Source: DTDX01 sp964608455 (lineage in GTDB: Archaea > Thermoproteota > Bathyarchaeia > 40CM-2-53-6 > DTDX01). From it: a stretch of 64,000 nucleotides of DNA. Under the pieces are notes generated by a model. It searched no databases and was not told the DNA's origin. It saw only the letters and a list, made by a program, of their open reading frames with translations. The DNA is taken from assembly GCA_964608455.1 (NCBI GenBank), contig CAZSNM010000001.1:1-64000 (forward strand), read 5' to 3'. Positions 26,017 through 33,546 of this stretch are shown here, in pieces; positions within the stretch are counted from its first letter, which is position 1, and every line of letters starts with the position of its first letter. Made by a program: the position numbers and the translations under genes.

Positions 26017-26192
26017 GCAGCAAAAAGCGTTTAATAAGCTCGCTTTATGAATATGATTATAAAGAGGGAAAAATAAAATTAAAAAACAAGAAATGCCCTA
26101 GATGCGGAAACATAATGGCTCTTCATAAAAATCCAGTTAAAAGATGGACATGCGGCTCCTGCAATTACACAGAATATATAAAGGAAACCTGA
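26013..26192 (+). CDS. rps27ae: Small ribosomal subunit protein eS31 (S27ae)
   Basis: 59 residues, too short for most ORF cut-offs. ATG 26013 overlaps the rps24e stop as ATGA. The sequence has a basic N-terminus, then a zinc ribbon KKCPRCGNIM (C at about 33 and 36) and WTCGSCNYTEY (C at about 50 and 53), exactly the archaeal S27ae pattern, and follows S24e as in most archaea. It is the last gene of the ribosomal block; about 345 bases without an intact gene follow. Confidence 0.93.
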   Translation: MSSKKRLISSLYEYDYKEGKIKLKNKKCPRCGNIMALHKNPVKRWTCGSCNYTEYIKET

Positions 26193-26537
26193 AGATAAGC
26201 TTCATTTTTAGGAAAAATCATGTTTAATTAAAATTACACATCTATTAAGCATTTTTAGATTTAAAGAAATTGAAGCTTTAGTTAATGTTATTTCACCCAT
26301 GTTTGATTAATAATAATTTAATATGCTATGGTTTTTCTAGGCCCGCCTCCATCTATATAATTTCATTTACAAATTTACAATTGATGAGAATAAATCTATA
26401 AGCAAAAGGATTACCTGAGGTTACTGCCTAAAACTCTGTAAAACCTCTTCATCATAAACCACTACCCGCATCACTTTATATTATTCTATGAAGGAAACAA
26501 GGCAAAAATCAAGAGCTTTAATAATGAAGTCGAGCAA
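26193..26537. other. 345-base intergenic stretch between convergent genes
   Basis: Lies between the ends of rps27ae (plus) and the HAD phosphatase (minus). It contains a decayed coding remnant on the minus strand (listed separately at 26318-26471). I see no tRNA, no paired C and D boxes and no strong hairpin. The centre (26335-26475) is less AT-rich than other spacers. Confidence 0.5.
26318..26471 (-). pseudogene. Decayed coding remnant, possibly transposase-derived
   Basis: On the minus strand, ATG 26471 opens MRVVVYDEEVLQSFRQ before a stop. Continuing in a second frame gives VTSGNPFAYRFILINCKFV, and a third gives YIDGGGPRKTIAY before TAA at 26318-26320. Three adjoining stretches in three frames that each read like real protein suggest a gene broken by at least two frameshifts. 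The family is not recognised with confidence; the composition recalls transposase pieces, but no terminal repeats were seen. Confidence 0.35.
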
Positions 26538-27197
26538 TCATTTAAAGAATAAAGGTAATTCATTAACGCTTTTAATAAAAGTGCAACCAATTTTTTTAAA
26601 TTCCTTTTCGCTTGAAAAACCTGTTAATACACCTATAAACTTTATTCCAGCTTTTTTAGCGCATAAAAAATCTAAAATATGATCTCCAACCATTAAAATT
26701 TCGTTTGGTGCCAAATTCATTTTTTTAACTAAAATTAAGGCTGAAGTAGGGTTTGGTTTAGGTTCATTAACATCATCTCTAGCAACTAAATAATCTATTA
26801 AATTTTTTAAACCTGTTCTCTCTAAGCTTTTTAAAGCATAATCTCTGCATCCTCTAGTTAAAACACCAATTTTAATCTCCTTACTTTTTAAAAATTCTAA
26901 AGTTTCTTTAACACCATTAATCGATTCTACATAGGTTAAACTGTTTAATTCAATTTCATTCATTATTTTATTAACGTTCTCAAGAATTTTCTTAACTAAC
27001 TTTTTATCTTTAACCCTATTATTTATAAACTCGATTAAATCTAAAGTTGAGGTTTTTGCAGCTTCAAGTTGAGGTTGCAAACCTAAATTATTAAGATACT
27101 CAATTATTTTTTCTTTCATTTCTAAAAAATTTATTTTAGATTTAATTAATGTTCCATCTAAATCAAAAATTATTCCTTTAACATCTTTCAAGTTCAT
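26538..27197 (-). CDS. HAD-superfamily hydrolase (phosphoglycolate phosphatase-like)
   Basis: 219 residues. Motif I IIFDLDGTLIKSK (nucleophile Asp13), motif II LTRG near 113, motif III Lys in the EPKPNPTSAL region, and motif IV MVGDHILD near 167. The four-helix cap between motifs I and II marks subclass I. Likely substrates are phosphoglycolate or small sugar phosphates; the sequence does not decide. It lies 10 bases after the FAU-1 gene on the same strand, forming a likely two-gene operon. Confidence 0.86.
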   Translation of the reverse strand: MNLKDVKGIIFDLDGTLIKSKINFLEMKEKIIEYLNNLGLQPQLEAAKTSTLDLIEFINNRVKDKKLVKKILENVNKIMNEIELNSLTYVESINGVKETLEFLKSKEIKIGVLTRGCRDYALKSLERTGLKNLIDYLVARDDVNEPKPNPTSALILVKKMNLAPNEILMVGDHILDFLCAKKAGIKFIGVLTGFSSEKEFKKIGCTFIKSVNELPLFFK

Positions 27198-27207
27198 TTT
27201 AAGTTTC

Positions 27208-28194
27208 CTACCTTTTTAAATTTGCAATTAATTCTTCAGCTATTTTTAAAGCTTTTTTAACCAACTCCTCATTTATAATACCCTCTTCTAAAGCATTGTT
27301 TAATTTATCTAAATCTATAATTTTAGGTAAGCACTTCCTTACAACATCAACTTCTAAATCTACATACCTAATTTTATCTGGATAAAATTCGATTGGTGTA
27401 TTAATATTATATAATTCTCCTTTCAATTCTTCATTTCTAGAGAAATATGAGTGTTTAAGAATCCAGGATCCTTCCTTTGCTTCAGTGATTACATAGTCGC
27501 CCTCTTCTTTTTGCTCGTTAATTCCATTATATATTCCCTTTCCTTTAATCAATCTTTTAAAAACAAGTGTATTATCTTTAAAACTTAAAATTTTTCCTTC
27601 TGAAAGATTTATGACTTTTCCATCAAGTTTCACATGTTCCACAAAAATTGTTTTCCCTATATTGTAATTATTATAGATCAATTCATTTTTTAATTTTAAA
27701 CTTAACTCTACTTTTTTTTCTGGATGTGCGCTTAAAAGGGCTTCAACTTCCTTAACCTTATCTGCAGCAATTGTTTTAAGGTGATGATGCTCAACTATAG
27801 TAGGAATCACCATGCTTCTTAATTCATCAAGAATCATTTTTGAATTAAATGGAAATTCAACTTCATAAAATATGTAACCTCCATAAAGCCTAATTTTCCT
27901 CTCTGTTTGTAAAAAATTGTTTAAACAAATTTTTTCTCTTACAATAGCATCAGGCAAAACTTTTTTAATTAACTCGATAATAACATCTGCCTTCTCAGCT
28001 TCTCCCTTAATATAAATTCCTTGCAAATCTTCTTTATCAGTTATAGTTACTTCTGGTGGAGAAAAATCAAATTTAGCTCCAAATCTTTCTAAAATTTCTT
28101 TAGATGGATTTGTAACTGGAAAACCATTAGTTAAAAAAAGCTGGGTTAAAGCTGTAGCATAAATTCCTCTAATCATTACTTTAGGTTTACTCAT
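27208..28194 (-). CDS. FAU-1-type ribonuclease / RNA-binding protein (DUF402)
   Basis: 328 residues. The layout matches archaeal FAU-1: an N-terminal RNA-binding part similar to RNase E/G (VMIRGIYATALTQLFLTNGF), a central region with VEHHHLKTI, and a C-terminal DUF402 domain (KGKGIYNGINEQKEEGDYVI, DLEVDVVRK). FAU-1 of Pyrococcus binds AU-rich RNA and is reported to process 5S rRNA precursors; transfer of that role here is inference. Upstream of and co-directional with the HAD hydrolase, divergent from the amidotransferase gene. Confidence 0.82.
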   Translation of the reverse strand: MSKPKVMIRGIYATALTQLFLTNGFPVTNPSKEILERFGAKFDFSPPEVTITDKEDLQGIYIKGEAEKADVIIELIKKVLPDAIVREKICLNNFLQTERKIRLYGGYIFYEVEFPFNSKMILDELRSMVIPTIVEHHHLKTIAADKVKEVEALLSAHPEKKVELSLKLKNELIYNNYNIGKTIFVEHVKLDGKVINLSEGKILSFKDNTLVFKRLIKGKGIYNGINEQKEEGDYVITEAKEGSWILKHSYFSRNEELKGELYNINTPIEFYPDKIRYVDLEVDVVRKCLPKIIDLDKLNNALEEGIINEELVKKALKIAEELIANLKR

Positions 28195-28287
28195 AAAGAT
28201 CCCTAAAAAGTTTTTAAAATCTAAATTTATTTTTAACTATCCAAAGTAATAAATTTTTAAAATAAAAGTATAGAATAGTGAAATAAA

Positions 28288-28908
28288 TTGAAAACTCTGA
28301 TAATAAATAATTATTTGAATCCTAAAAAAGTTTTTAAAGTTGTTAAAGCTATAAATAAATTTACTAACTATGAAATTTTAAGTTTTAAGGAAGATTTTAA
28401 AGTTTTATTTAAAGCCTCAAATAATGTTGATGCAATAATTCTTACAGGATCTGAAGCTAGAATTGTTAATAAAGATCATGTAGAAATGTTTAATAATGAA
28501 ATCAAGTTGCTTAATGAATGTGAAACTCCAACGCTTGGAATATGTTTTGGTCATCAATTAATTTGTTTAAATTTAGGAGCTGAAGTTTCCTCTTTAAAAA
28601 CACCTGTTAAAAATAGATTTGAAAAAATTAAAATTTTAAAATTAAATGAGCTTTTTAAAGGCTTTAAAAAAGGGGAACTCTTATGGTTATATGAACATCA
28701 TAATGATTATGTAAAGGAAAGTAGCCTTAAAAAAGCAGGTTTAGAGCTTTTAGCAAATTCTCAATCATGCGAAGTTGAGGCTATAAAACATAAAAGTAAA
28801 CCTTTTTATGGAATACAATTTCATGCTGAAAAATTTAAATTAAAAAATGAAATTCATACAGAAGGATTATTAATTCTTAAAAACTTCTTTGAATTCGCTA
28901 TTAAATAA
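28288..28908 (+). CDS. Class I glutamine amidotransferase-like protein
   Basis: 206 residues from TTG 28288. Catalytic Cys in TLGICFGHQLICLNLGAEV near 86, and His/Glu in YGIQFHAEKF near 173: the full Cys-His-Glu triad. Length and shape resemble the stand-alone GuaA glutaminase subunit or a cobyric/anthranilate-type amidotransferase, but the partner subunit is not adjacent. AIILTGSEARIVNKDHV replaces the usual oxyanion-region sequence. Best called a glutamine amidotransferase of unassigned pathway; it probably supplies ammonia to a synthase. Confidence 0.8.
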   Translation: MKTLIINNYLNPKKVFKVVKAINKFTNYEILSFKEDFKVLFKASNNVDAIILTGSEARIVNKDHVEMFNNEIKLLNECETPTLGICFGHQLICLNLGAEVSSLKTPVKNRFEKIKILKLNELFKGFKKGELLWLYEHHNDYVKESSLKKAGLELLANSQSCEVEAIKHKSKPFYGIQFHAEKFKLKNEIHTEGLLILKNFFEFAIK

Positions 28909-28928
28909 AAAATAAAAATTTTTAAGAA

Positions 28929-29705
28929 TTAAATTGCTTCTTGTGCTGCACCGCATTTGGGACAGTAAGCAGCTTCCATTGGAATTTCAGCTCCGCATTG
29001 AATGCAATATTTAACTTGCTTGATAGCGGTTGAGGGTTGAAGCAATCCTGTTTTAGAGGCCCCCTCAAAATAAATTAATCCAATTGTTCTACCTATGAAA
29101 ACCATATATAAAGGTGAGACAACTATTGAAATTAACCAACCTATATATGGAATAGAACTTACACCTGCTAGTATTATTCCAATAATAAATATTGAAATTA
29201 ACCAAAGAATATATTTCCCAAAGCCAATAGCTTTAATAATGTTTATTATTTCACCAAAAGCAAAGCCTTTGATAAAACTTTTGTTTTTAATCATATGCGC
29301 TAAACCCATAGTGTAAACAATTGCTATAAAGAAAACTATTACTATCGCTGCTAACATAAACATCAAACCCGTTCCAAATCTAAATTTTGATATACCCATA
29401 GGCATTAATAAGTGGCTTAAACCAAGAGAAAGCCCAATTAAAAATAAAATTACTGGGACAATCATGTAAATAAATGATAAGATAGCTATTTTTAATCCTT
29501 GAATCCATAAATTTCCATAATTTTCAAGTTTTGGAGGTTCATTTAAGTCTGGGGACCCCTCTAAAACTTTACCCATGTACCCTATAACTATAAAGTTAAC
29601 AATTGGGATAACATTAAGGATAATAAGTAAAATCCAGTTGCCTACATTTTTAACAAGCTTTTTTGCATAATCAAAGCTATTAGTTAAGTTCTCACTTAAA
29701 TTCAA
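28929..29705 (-). CDS. DUF4013-like membrane protein with C-terminal zinc ribbon
   Basis: 258 residues. At least six hydrophobic segments, with an N-terminal NWILLIILNVIPIVNFIVIGYM region as in DUF4013 proteins, and a soluble C-terminal zinc ribbon (YCIQCGAEIP then YCPKCGAAQ) of four Cys. GGAGG-like sequence precedes the ATG on the minus strand. Its tail is nearly the same as that of the membrane protein at 31871-32740. The function is unknown; the ribbon faces the cytoplasm in most such proteins (inference). Confidence 0.78.
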   Translation of the reverse strand: MNLSENLTNSFDYAKKLVKNVGNWILLIILNVIPIVNFIVIGYMGKVLEGSPDLNEPPKLENYGNLWIQGLKIAILSFIYMIVPVILFLIGLSLGLSHLLMPMGISKFRFGTGLMFMLAAIVIVFFIAIVYTMGLAHMIKNKSFIKGFAFGEIINIIKAIGFGKYILWLISIFIIGIILAGVSSIPYIGWLISIVVSPLYMVFIGRTIGLIYFEGASKTGLLQPSTAIKQVKYCIQCGAEIPMEAAYCPKCGAAQEAI

Positions 29706-29844
29706 ATTTTTTCCTCCAATAAATTTTTGTAATTGTTATTTTGCTATTTTCTAATTAATAAAGCTTTTCATCTTTTTATTTAGATTTTATTCAGCTTTAA
29801 AATTTTTTAACTTATGTTATTTTAATGAAAATTATTTTTCAAGT

Positions 29845-31173
29845 TCATCTAAAAAATTCCTTATAAATTGCGTTGATAGCCTTTTTTAATTTCCCTACTT
29901 TAATAATAAAAATGAGATTGGAACTGCTTGAGCTTTTTGCAATCATTAATATTTCAATATTGTTTTTACCAAGCACCATTATTAAATGCTCTAATACGGT
30001 TGTATTATGTTTTAAAAATTCTCCTGTAACGCTTAAAGCTCCTACATTTTTTCCTTTCACATTTGGTTTATAACCTTTTTTTTCTAAATTTTCTTTAAGG
30101 ATCAATTCCACTCTCCTTTTTGAAATAAACATATGTTTGGGGCTAATAGTTATTGAAATCTCATTTGCTGAAGTAGCAACATCATAAACATCGACCCCAT
30201 TGCTTGATAAAATTTCTGTTACACTAGTTAAGTAGCCTCTTCCTTCAGGAGTATTCATAAGCTCATCGTTTATAGTTAATAAATAGAATTTTCTTGCTGA
30301 AACTCCAGCTATTGGATTTCTATAATTTGTTGCTGTTTCCCTACATATTAAGGTTGAGGCTTCGCTTTTAAGGTTTTTAACTTTAATTATGATATTATGG
30401 GTTTTAGCGATTTTAATGGCTAATGGATGAATAGCTTCAATCCCCCTCCAAGTCAATTCTCCAGCTTCTTCATAACTTAACTTTGAAATAACCTTGGTTC
30501 TTCCATATTTAGGTTCAACAATATATATTCCTGGCACATCTTTAACTATTTCATAATCTGCTCTTATAGCTGCTGCAACAATGGCTCCTGTAACATCAGT
30601 GCTATTTCTACCTAAAAGTTTATATGAACCTGTTTCTAATTCTTTACCAACAAAACCTCCAACAATAGGTATAACATCATCATTTAGATACTTTTCTAAA
30701 CTTTCCTTAACATTTTTTACACTTAAATCTTCCTTTATAACCCCTTTAGAATCAACTATTATTCCAACTTTATATCCATCAATATAAATTGAGTTATACC
30801 CTAAATTTTTTAAAAAATGAGAAAGAATAATTCCAGAATGATTTTCACCTGTTGAAACAAATTGATCATAAGTTATATTTTCTTTTAATCTTTTTAATTC
30901 ATCATTTAAAAGTTTAAATGCCTCTTCTCTAATATTTAAGTTTGAAATACCTTTAAGAATTTCTTTATATCTATTTTTTAGATTTAAAATTGTTTCTTCA
31001 TTTCGTTCTTCATAAAGCTTAATTAAAGTATTTGTAACTCCTTTAGGAGCTGAAACCACAGGTACAACATTATATTTTTGAATTAAATTGGTAATATAAA
31101 AAGAAACTTCTAAAAAGCTTTTTTTATTACGCAATAGTGAACCGCCAAACTTTGATACAATTCTTCCCTTCAT
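29845..31173 (-). CDS. lysC: Aspartate kinase
   Basis: 442 residues from ATG 31173; a GTG at 31185 adds four residues, but GTGAT there looks like the ribosome-binding site. N-terminal SKFGGSLLRN with the phosphate-binding Lys, STGENHSGIILS, GRNSTDVTGAIVAAA, and EIVKDVPGIYIVEP are kinase motifs; the last about 140 residues are tandem ACT domains, so feedback inhibition is likely. First step of lysine, threonine and methionine synthesis. The stop is about 140 bases from the DUF4013 gene; the PLD-type gene is 10-22 bases upstream on the same strand. Confidence 0.93.
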   Translation of the reverse strand: MKGRIVSKFGGSLLRNKKSFLEVSFYITNLIQKYNVVPVVSAPKGVTNTLIKLYEERNEETILNLKNRYKEILKGISNLNIREEAFKLLNDELKRLKENITYDQFVSTGENHSGIILSHFLKNLGYNSIYIDGYKVGIIVDSKGVIKEDLSVKNVKESLEKYLNDDVIPIVGGFVGKELETGSYKLLGRNSTDVTGAIVAAAIRADYEIVKDVPGIYIVEPKYGRTKVISKLSYEEAGELTWRGIEAIHPLAIKIAKTHNIIIKVKNLKSEASTLICRETATNYRNPIAGVSARKFYLLTINDELMNTPEGRGYLTSVTEILSSNGVDVYDVATSANEISITISPKHMFISKRRVELILKENLEKKGYKPNVKGKNVGALSVTGEFLKHNTTVLEHLIMVLGKNNIEILMIAKSSSSSNLIFIIKVGKLKKAINAIYKEFFR

Positions 31174-31195
31174 TTTTTCTATCACTTAAAAGATT

Positions 31196-31792
31196 TTAAA
31201 TAGATTCTTGCCATATTTTTTGAAATTCTTTTTCATAAATTTTAGCTAACTCTATGCTTTTAATAATAATCATATTTTCATTATTTTTTGCTTCAGCATT
31301 TAAAGACCAATTGTAACTTCCTGTAATCACAATCCATCCATCAATTATTGCTACCTTATTATGCATTAATGCGGGGTTAGAGTCAAGTTTAACATCTACT
31401 CCAGCTTTTTTAAGCTTATAATATTCACTATACTCATTTAGCTGCTCCCTTTCTAAAATAACTTTAACTTCAACACCACGTTTATATGCTGCTACTAAAG
31501 CGTCGCCTACGTCATCTAAAGTAAAACTATAAATCATAATATGAATTGAAAAATTTGCTTTATTAAACCAATAAATTAGCTTTTCTTTACAACCACCATT
31601 AGGTGAAAAATAAACTTCATATAAAACTGAGTGATTCACCGTTTTATTTTCTTCTATGCAACAAGCAGCTACTGTTAAAGTTTTAGTTATAACCATTTTG
31701 CTTTTCGCTTGAGTATTCCAGGCAGTTGCACCAACTATGACTCCAGCTAAAAAGGAAAGAATCAAAAGGAAACCAATTATGGTTTTCTTCAT
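31196..31792 (-). CDS. Secreted or anchored phospholipase D-type nuclease (single HKD)
   Basis: 198 residues from ATG 31792 (GTG 31798 possible). A hydrophobic N-terminus (TIIGFLLILSFLAGVIVGATAW) is a signal peptide or anchor. The C-terminal domain is a Nuc-like PLD fold: FNKANFSIHIMIYSFTLDDV, then a single HKD-type motif HNKVAIIDGWIVITGSYNWS with the H, K and following N/S. Single-HKD members such as bacterial Nuc work as dimers and cut DNA or RNA. The predicted location outside the membrane suggests nutrient DNA use or defence, which is inference. Confidence 0.84.
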   Translation of the reverse strand: MKKTIIGFLLILSFLAGVIVGATAWNTQAKSKMVITKTLTVAACCIEENKTVNHSVLYEVYFSPNGGCKEKLIYWFNKANFSIHIMIYSFTLDDVGDALVAAYKRGVEVKVILEREQLNEYSEYYKLKKAGVDVKLDSNPALMHNKVAIIDGWIVITGSYNWSLNAEAKNNENMIIIKSIELAKIYEKEFQKIWQESI

Positions 31793-31870
31793 TTTCACTC
31801 ACTAATTTCAAGATATAAAAGATGATAATAAATTTTTTGATAAAAACGTTTTTAATGCTTTAGTTTTTAA

Positions 31871-32740
31871 TTAAACTTGAGTTTGCTTTGCTCCACATAT
31901 TGGACAGAAATTTGCATCTATTGGAATTCTGGCTCCACATTGAATGCAATACTTTACTTCCTTAAATGTTATTAATGTTTGTTGATGTAAAATCCGCTCT
32001 TTAACCAACATAGAATAGTAATAAAGTGTTAATGAGACAAAATATATGGGCGCGACCAAAGCTGAAATAATGGAAGAAATTAAAAAACTAATATAAATAT
32101 TTGCTTTACCCGAAATAGATTGAATAGCTCCAGTGATAAACGATGTAGCTCCAACCATAATTGTTAAAATTAGCATTAAACCAAAAGTTTTCATCCATCG
32201 TTTTGCTACAAGTTTCTTGCTCCTTTTTAAGCTTGAAATAATCCCTTTCTCCTCTACTATAATCGCCGGAATAAAAAGAAAAAATATTATTGAGAAAATT
32301 ATTCCTGGAATAACTAAAGCCATAAAACCCACTACAATTAATAAACCTGAAATAACGCTTGCTGCTAATAAAACAAACAGTTTTTTGGCTACAACTTTAA
32401 AAGCTTCGATCAAACCTACAGTTTTTTCCTCAAGCAAACTAGATGTATATTTAATAACTATTCCTCCGGCAACCATATTTAAAATCCAACCCACTATCGC
32501 AACAAGTAACGCTATAATAAAGAATATTTTCAACTGTGAAATTAAAGCATTAAAGTTATTTTCAAAAGTTGCTTGAAAAGGAATATAAATTGAGGCAACA
32601 CTAACTATTAAGCTTATTAACACGTTTGAAACAAGCATTGGAGTAAACACTTCTATAAAATGACTTTTGTAAATTGTTATGGCTTGAAGTAAAACTTCAA
32701 AATTACTAAGCTCTCTTAAAGGTTTTTTAATTTCATCCAT
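31871..32740 (-). CDS. Six-helix membrane protein with C-terminal zinc ribbon
   Basis: 289 residues. Six hydrophobic helices in residues 30-245, with a cytoplasmic-type loop EEKGIISSLKRSKKLVAKRWMKTFG, the layout of glycerophosphodiesterase membrane-domain or DUF7847-like proteins in archaea. The C-terminus carries a zinc ribbon YCIQCGARIPIDANFCPICGA split as CIQC and CPIC. This tail nearly repeats that of the DUF4013 protein at 28929-29705. Co-directional with the half-length MFS gene 6 bases upstream. Function unknown. Confidence 0.75.
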   Translation of the reverse strand: MDEIKKPLRELSNFEVLLQAITIYKSHFIEVFTPMLVSNVLISLIVSVASIYIPFQATFENNFNALISQLKIFFIIALLVAIVGWILNMVAGGIVIKYTSSLLEEKTVGLIEAFKVVAKKLFVLLAASVISGLLIVVGFMALVIPGIIFSIIFFLFIPAIIVEEKGIISSLKRSKKLVAKRWMKTFGLMLILTIMVGATSFITGAIQSISGKANIYISFLISSIISALVAPIYFVSLTLYYYSMLVKERILHQQTLITFKEVKYCIQCGARIPIDANFCPICGAKQTQV

Positions 32741-32746
32741 TTTTAT

Positions 32747-33301
32747 TCACCTTTTATAAATTTTTAAAACTCTAATTGTAAGCATTGTTCCGATTAAAAT
32801 TAATATTGCGCATAAAATAAATGTTTGTCTAAAACCTATTGTATCTGATAGAAAACCTCCAAGCCCAGGGCCAATTATCCATCCAAAATACCAAGTCATA
32901 TTATATATGCCTATGGCTTCCCCCTTATGTTCCGATGGAACAGAATCTGTTATTAAAGCTACTCCTGAAACTCCTAAAGCTGCCCATGCTATACCTTCAA
33001 TAGCTTGAATAATATACATACCTATTAAAGTTTTAGCTAAAGAATAGGAAAGAAAAACTATGAAAAATAAACTCATTGAAATTAATAAAATTAACTTAGA
33101 GCCTATTTTATCTGAAATTTTACCAAATAAAGGTGCTGCTACAGCCCCTCCAATAGAGCCTATTGTAAACACAACACCTATTTGTGTTTTAGACGCCCCT
33201 AAATCAGCTATAAACAACGATAAAATGGAGTAAATCATTCCAGAGCAAACTGTAAGTGGAAAAAGGGAAATGCAAATCCAGTAAACATTTCGTTTTGGCA
33301 T
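32747..33301 (-). CDS. Half-length MFS transporter (six helices, N-terminal half)
   Basis: 184 residues from ATG 33301, which is preceded by GGGAGGG; this rules out the longer start. It contains six hydrophobic helices only, with motif A (GKISDKIGSKLI) between helices 2 and 3 and an antiporter-like motif C (GPGLGGFLSDTIG) in helix 5. A full MFS protein has twelve helices. No C-terminal half occurs downstream; the next gene begins 6 bases later. It is either a truncated remnant still under selection for translation or a half-transporter that dimerises. Confidence 0.75.
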   Translation of the reverse strand: MPKRNVYWICISLFPLTVCSGMIYSILSLFIADLGASKTQIGVVFTIGSIGGAVAAPLFGKISDKIGSKLILLISMSLFFIVFLSYSLAKTLIGMYIIQAIEGIAWAALGVSGVALITDSVPSEHKGEAIGIYNMTWYFGWIIGPGLGGFLSDTIGFRQTFILCAILILIGTMLTIRVLKIYKR

Positions 33302-33546
33302 AATAATCCCTCCCAAAATTTAGGTAAATAAATGTAAAATTGTCAACTGCTAATAGGAACAAATAATACTACTAAAGAAGGGGGGACAAAATATTCTTAG
33401 TTTATCGATTTATTTAAAGTTTGCTTATCCATAATCTATTTTTATAAATATAATACTAAATAGATTTTATTCTTTCTCTACATCATATTTTCAAATCTTA
33501 ATCAATCTCTTAACATTTTAATAGAAAATCTTAAATTTTAAAAATA
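33302..33546. promoter_or_regulatory. Divergent promoter region, 245 bases
   Basis: Separates the minus-strand MFS-half operon from the plus-strand large regulator gene. It contains the GGGAGGG ribosome-binding site of the former at 33304-33312, a run of six G at about 33382, and several TATA-like stretches (for example tttataaatataa at about 33442). No gene was found in it. Confidence 0.4.

Noticed and set aside
26380..26460. A second box C/D sRNA in the spacer after rps27ae
   Set aside because: TGATGA and CTGA occur on the plus strand and ATGATGA on the minus strand, but no set of C, D', C' and D boxes with a terminal stem can be assembled on either strand.
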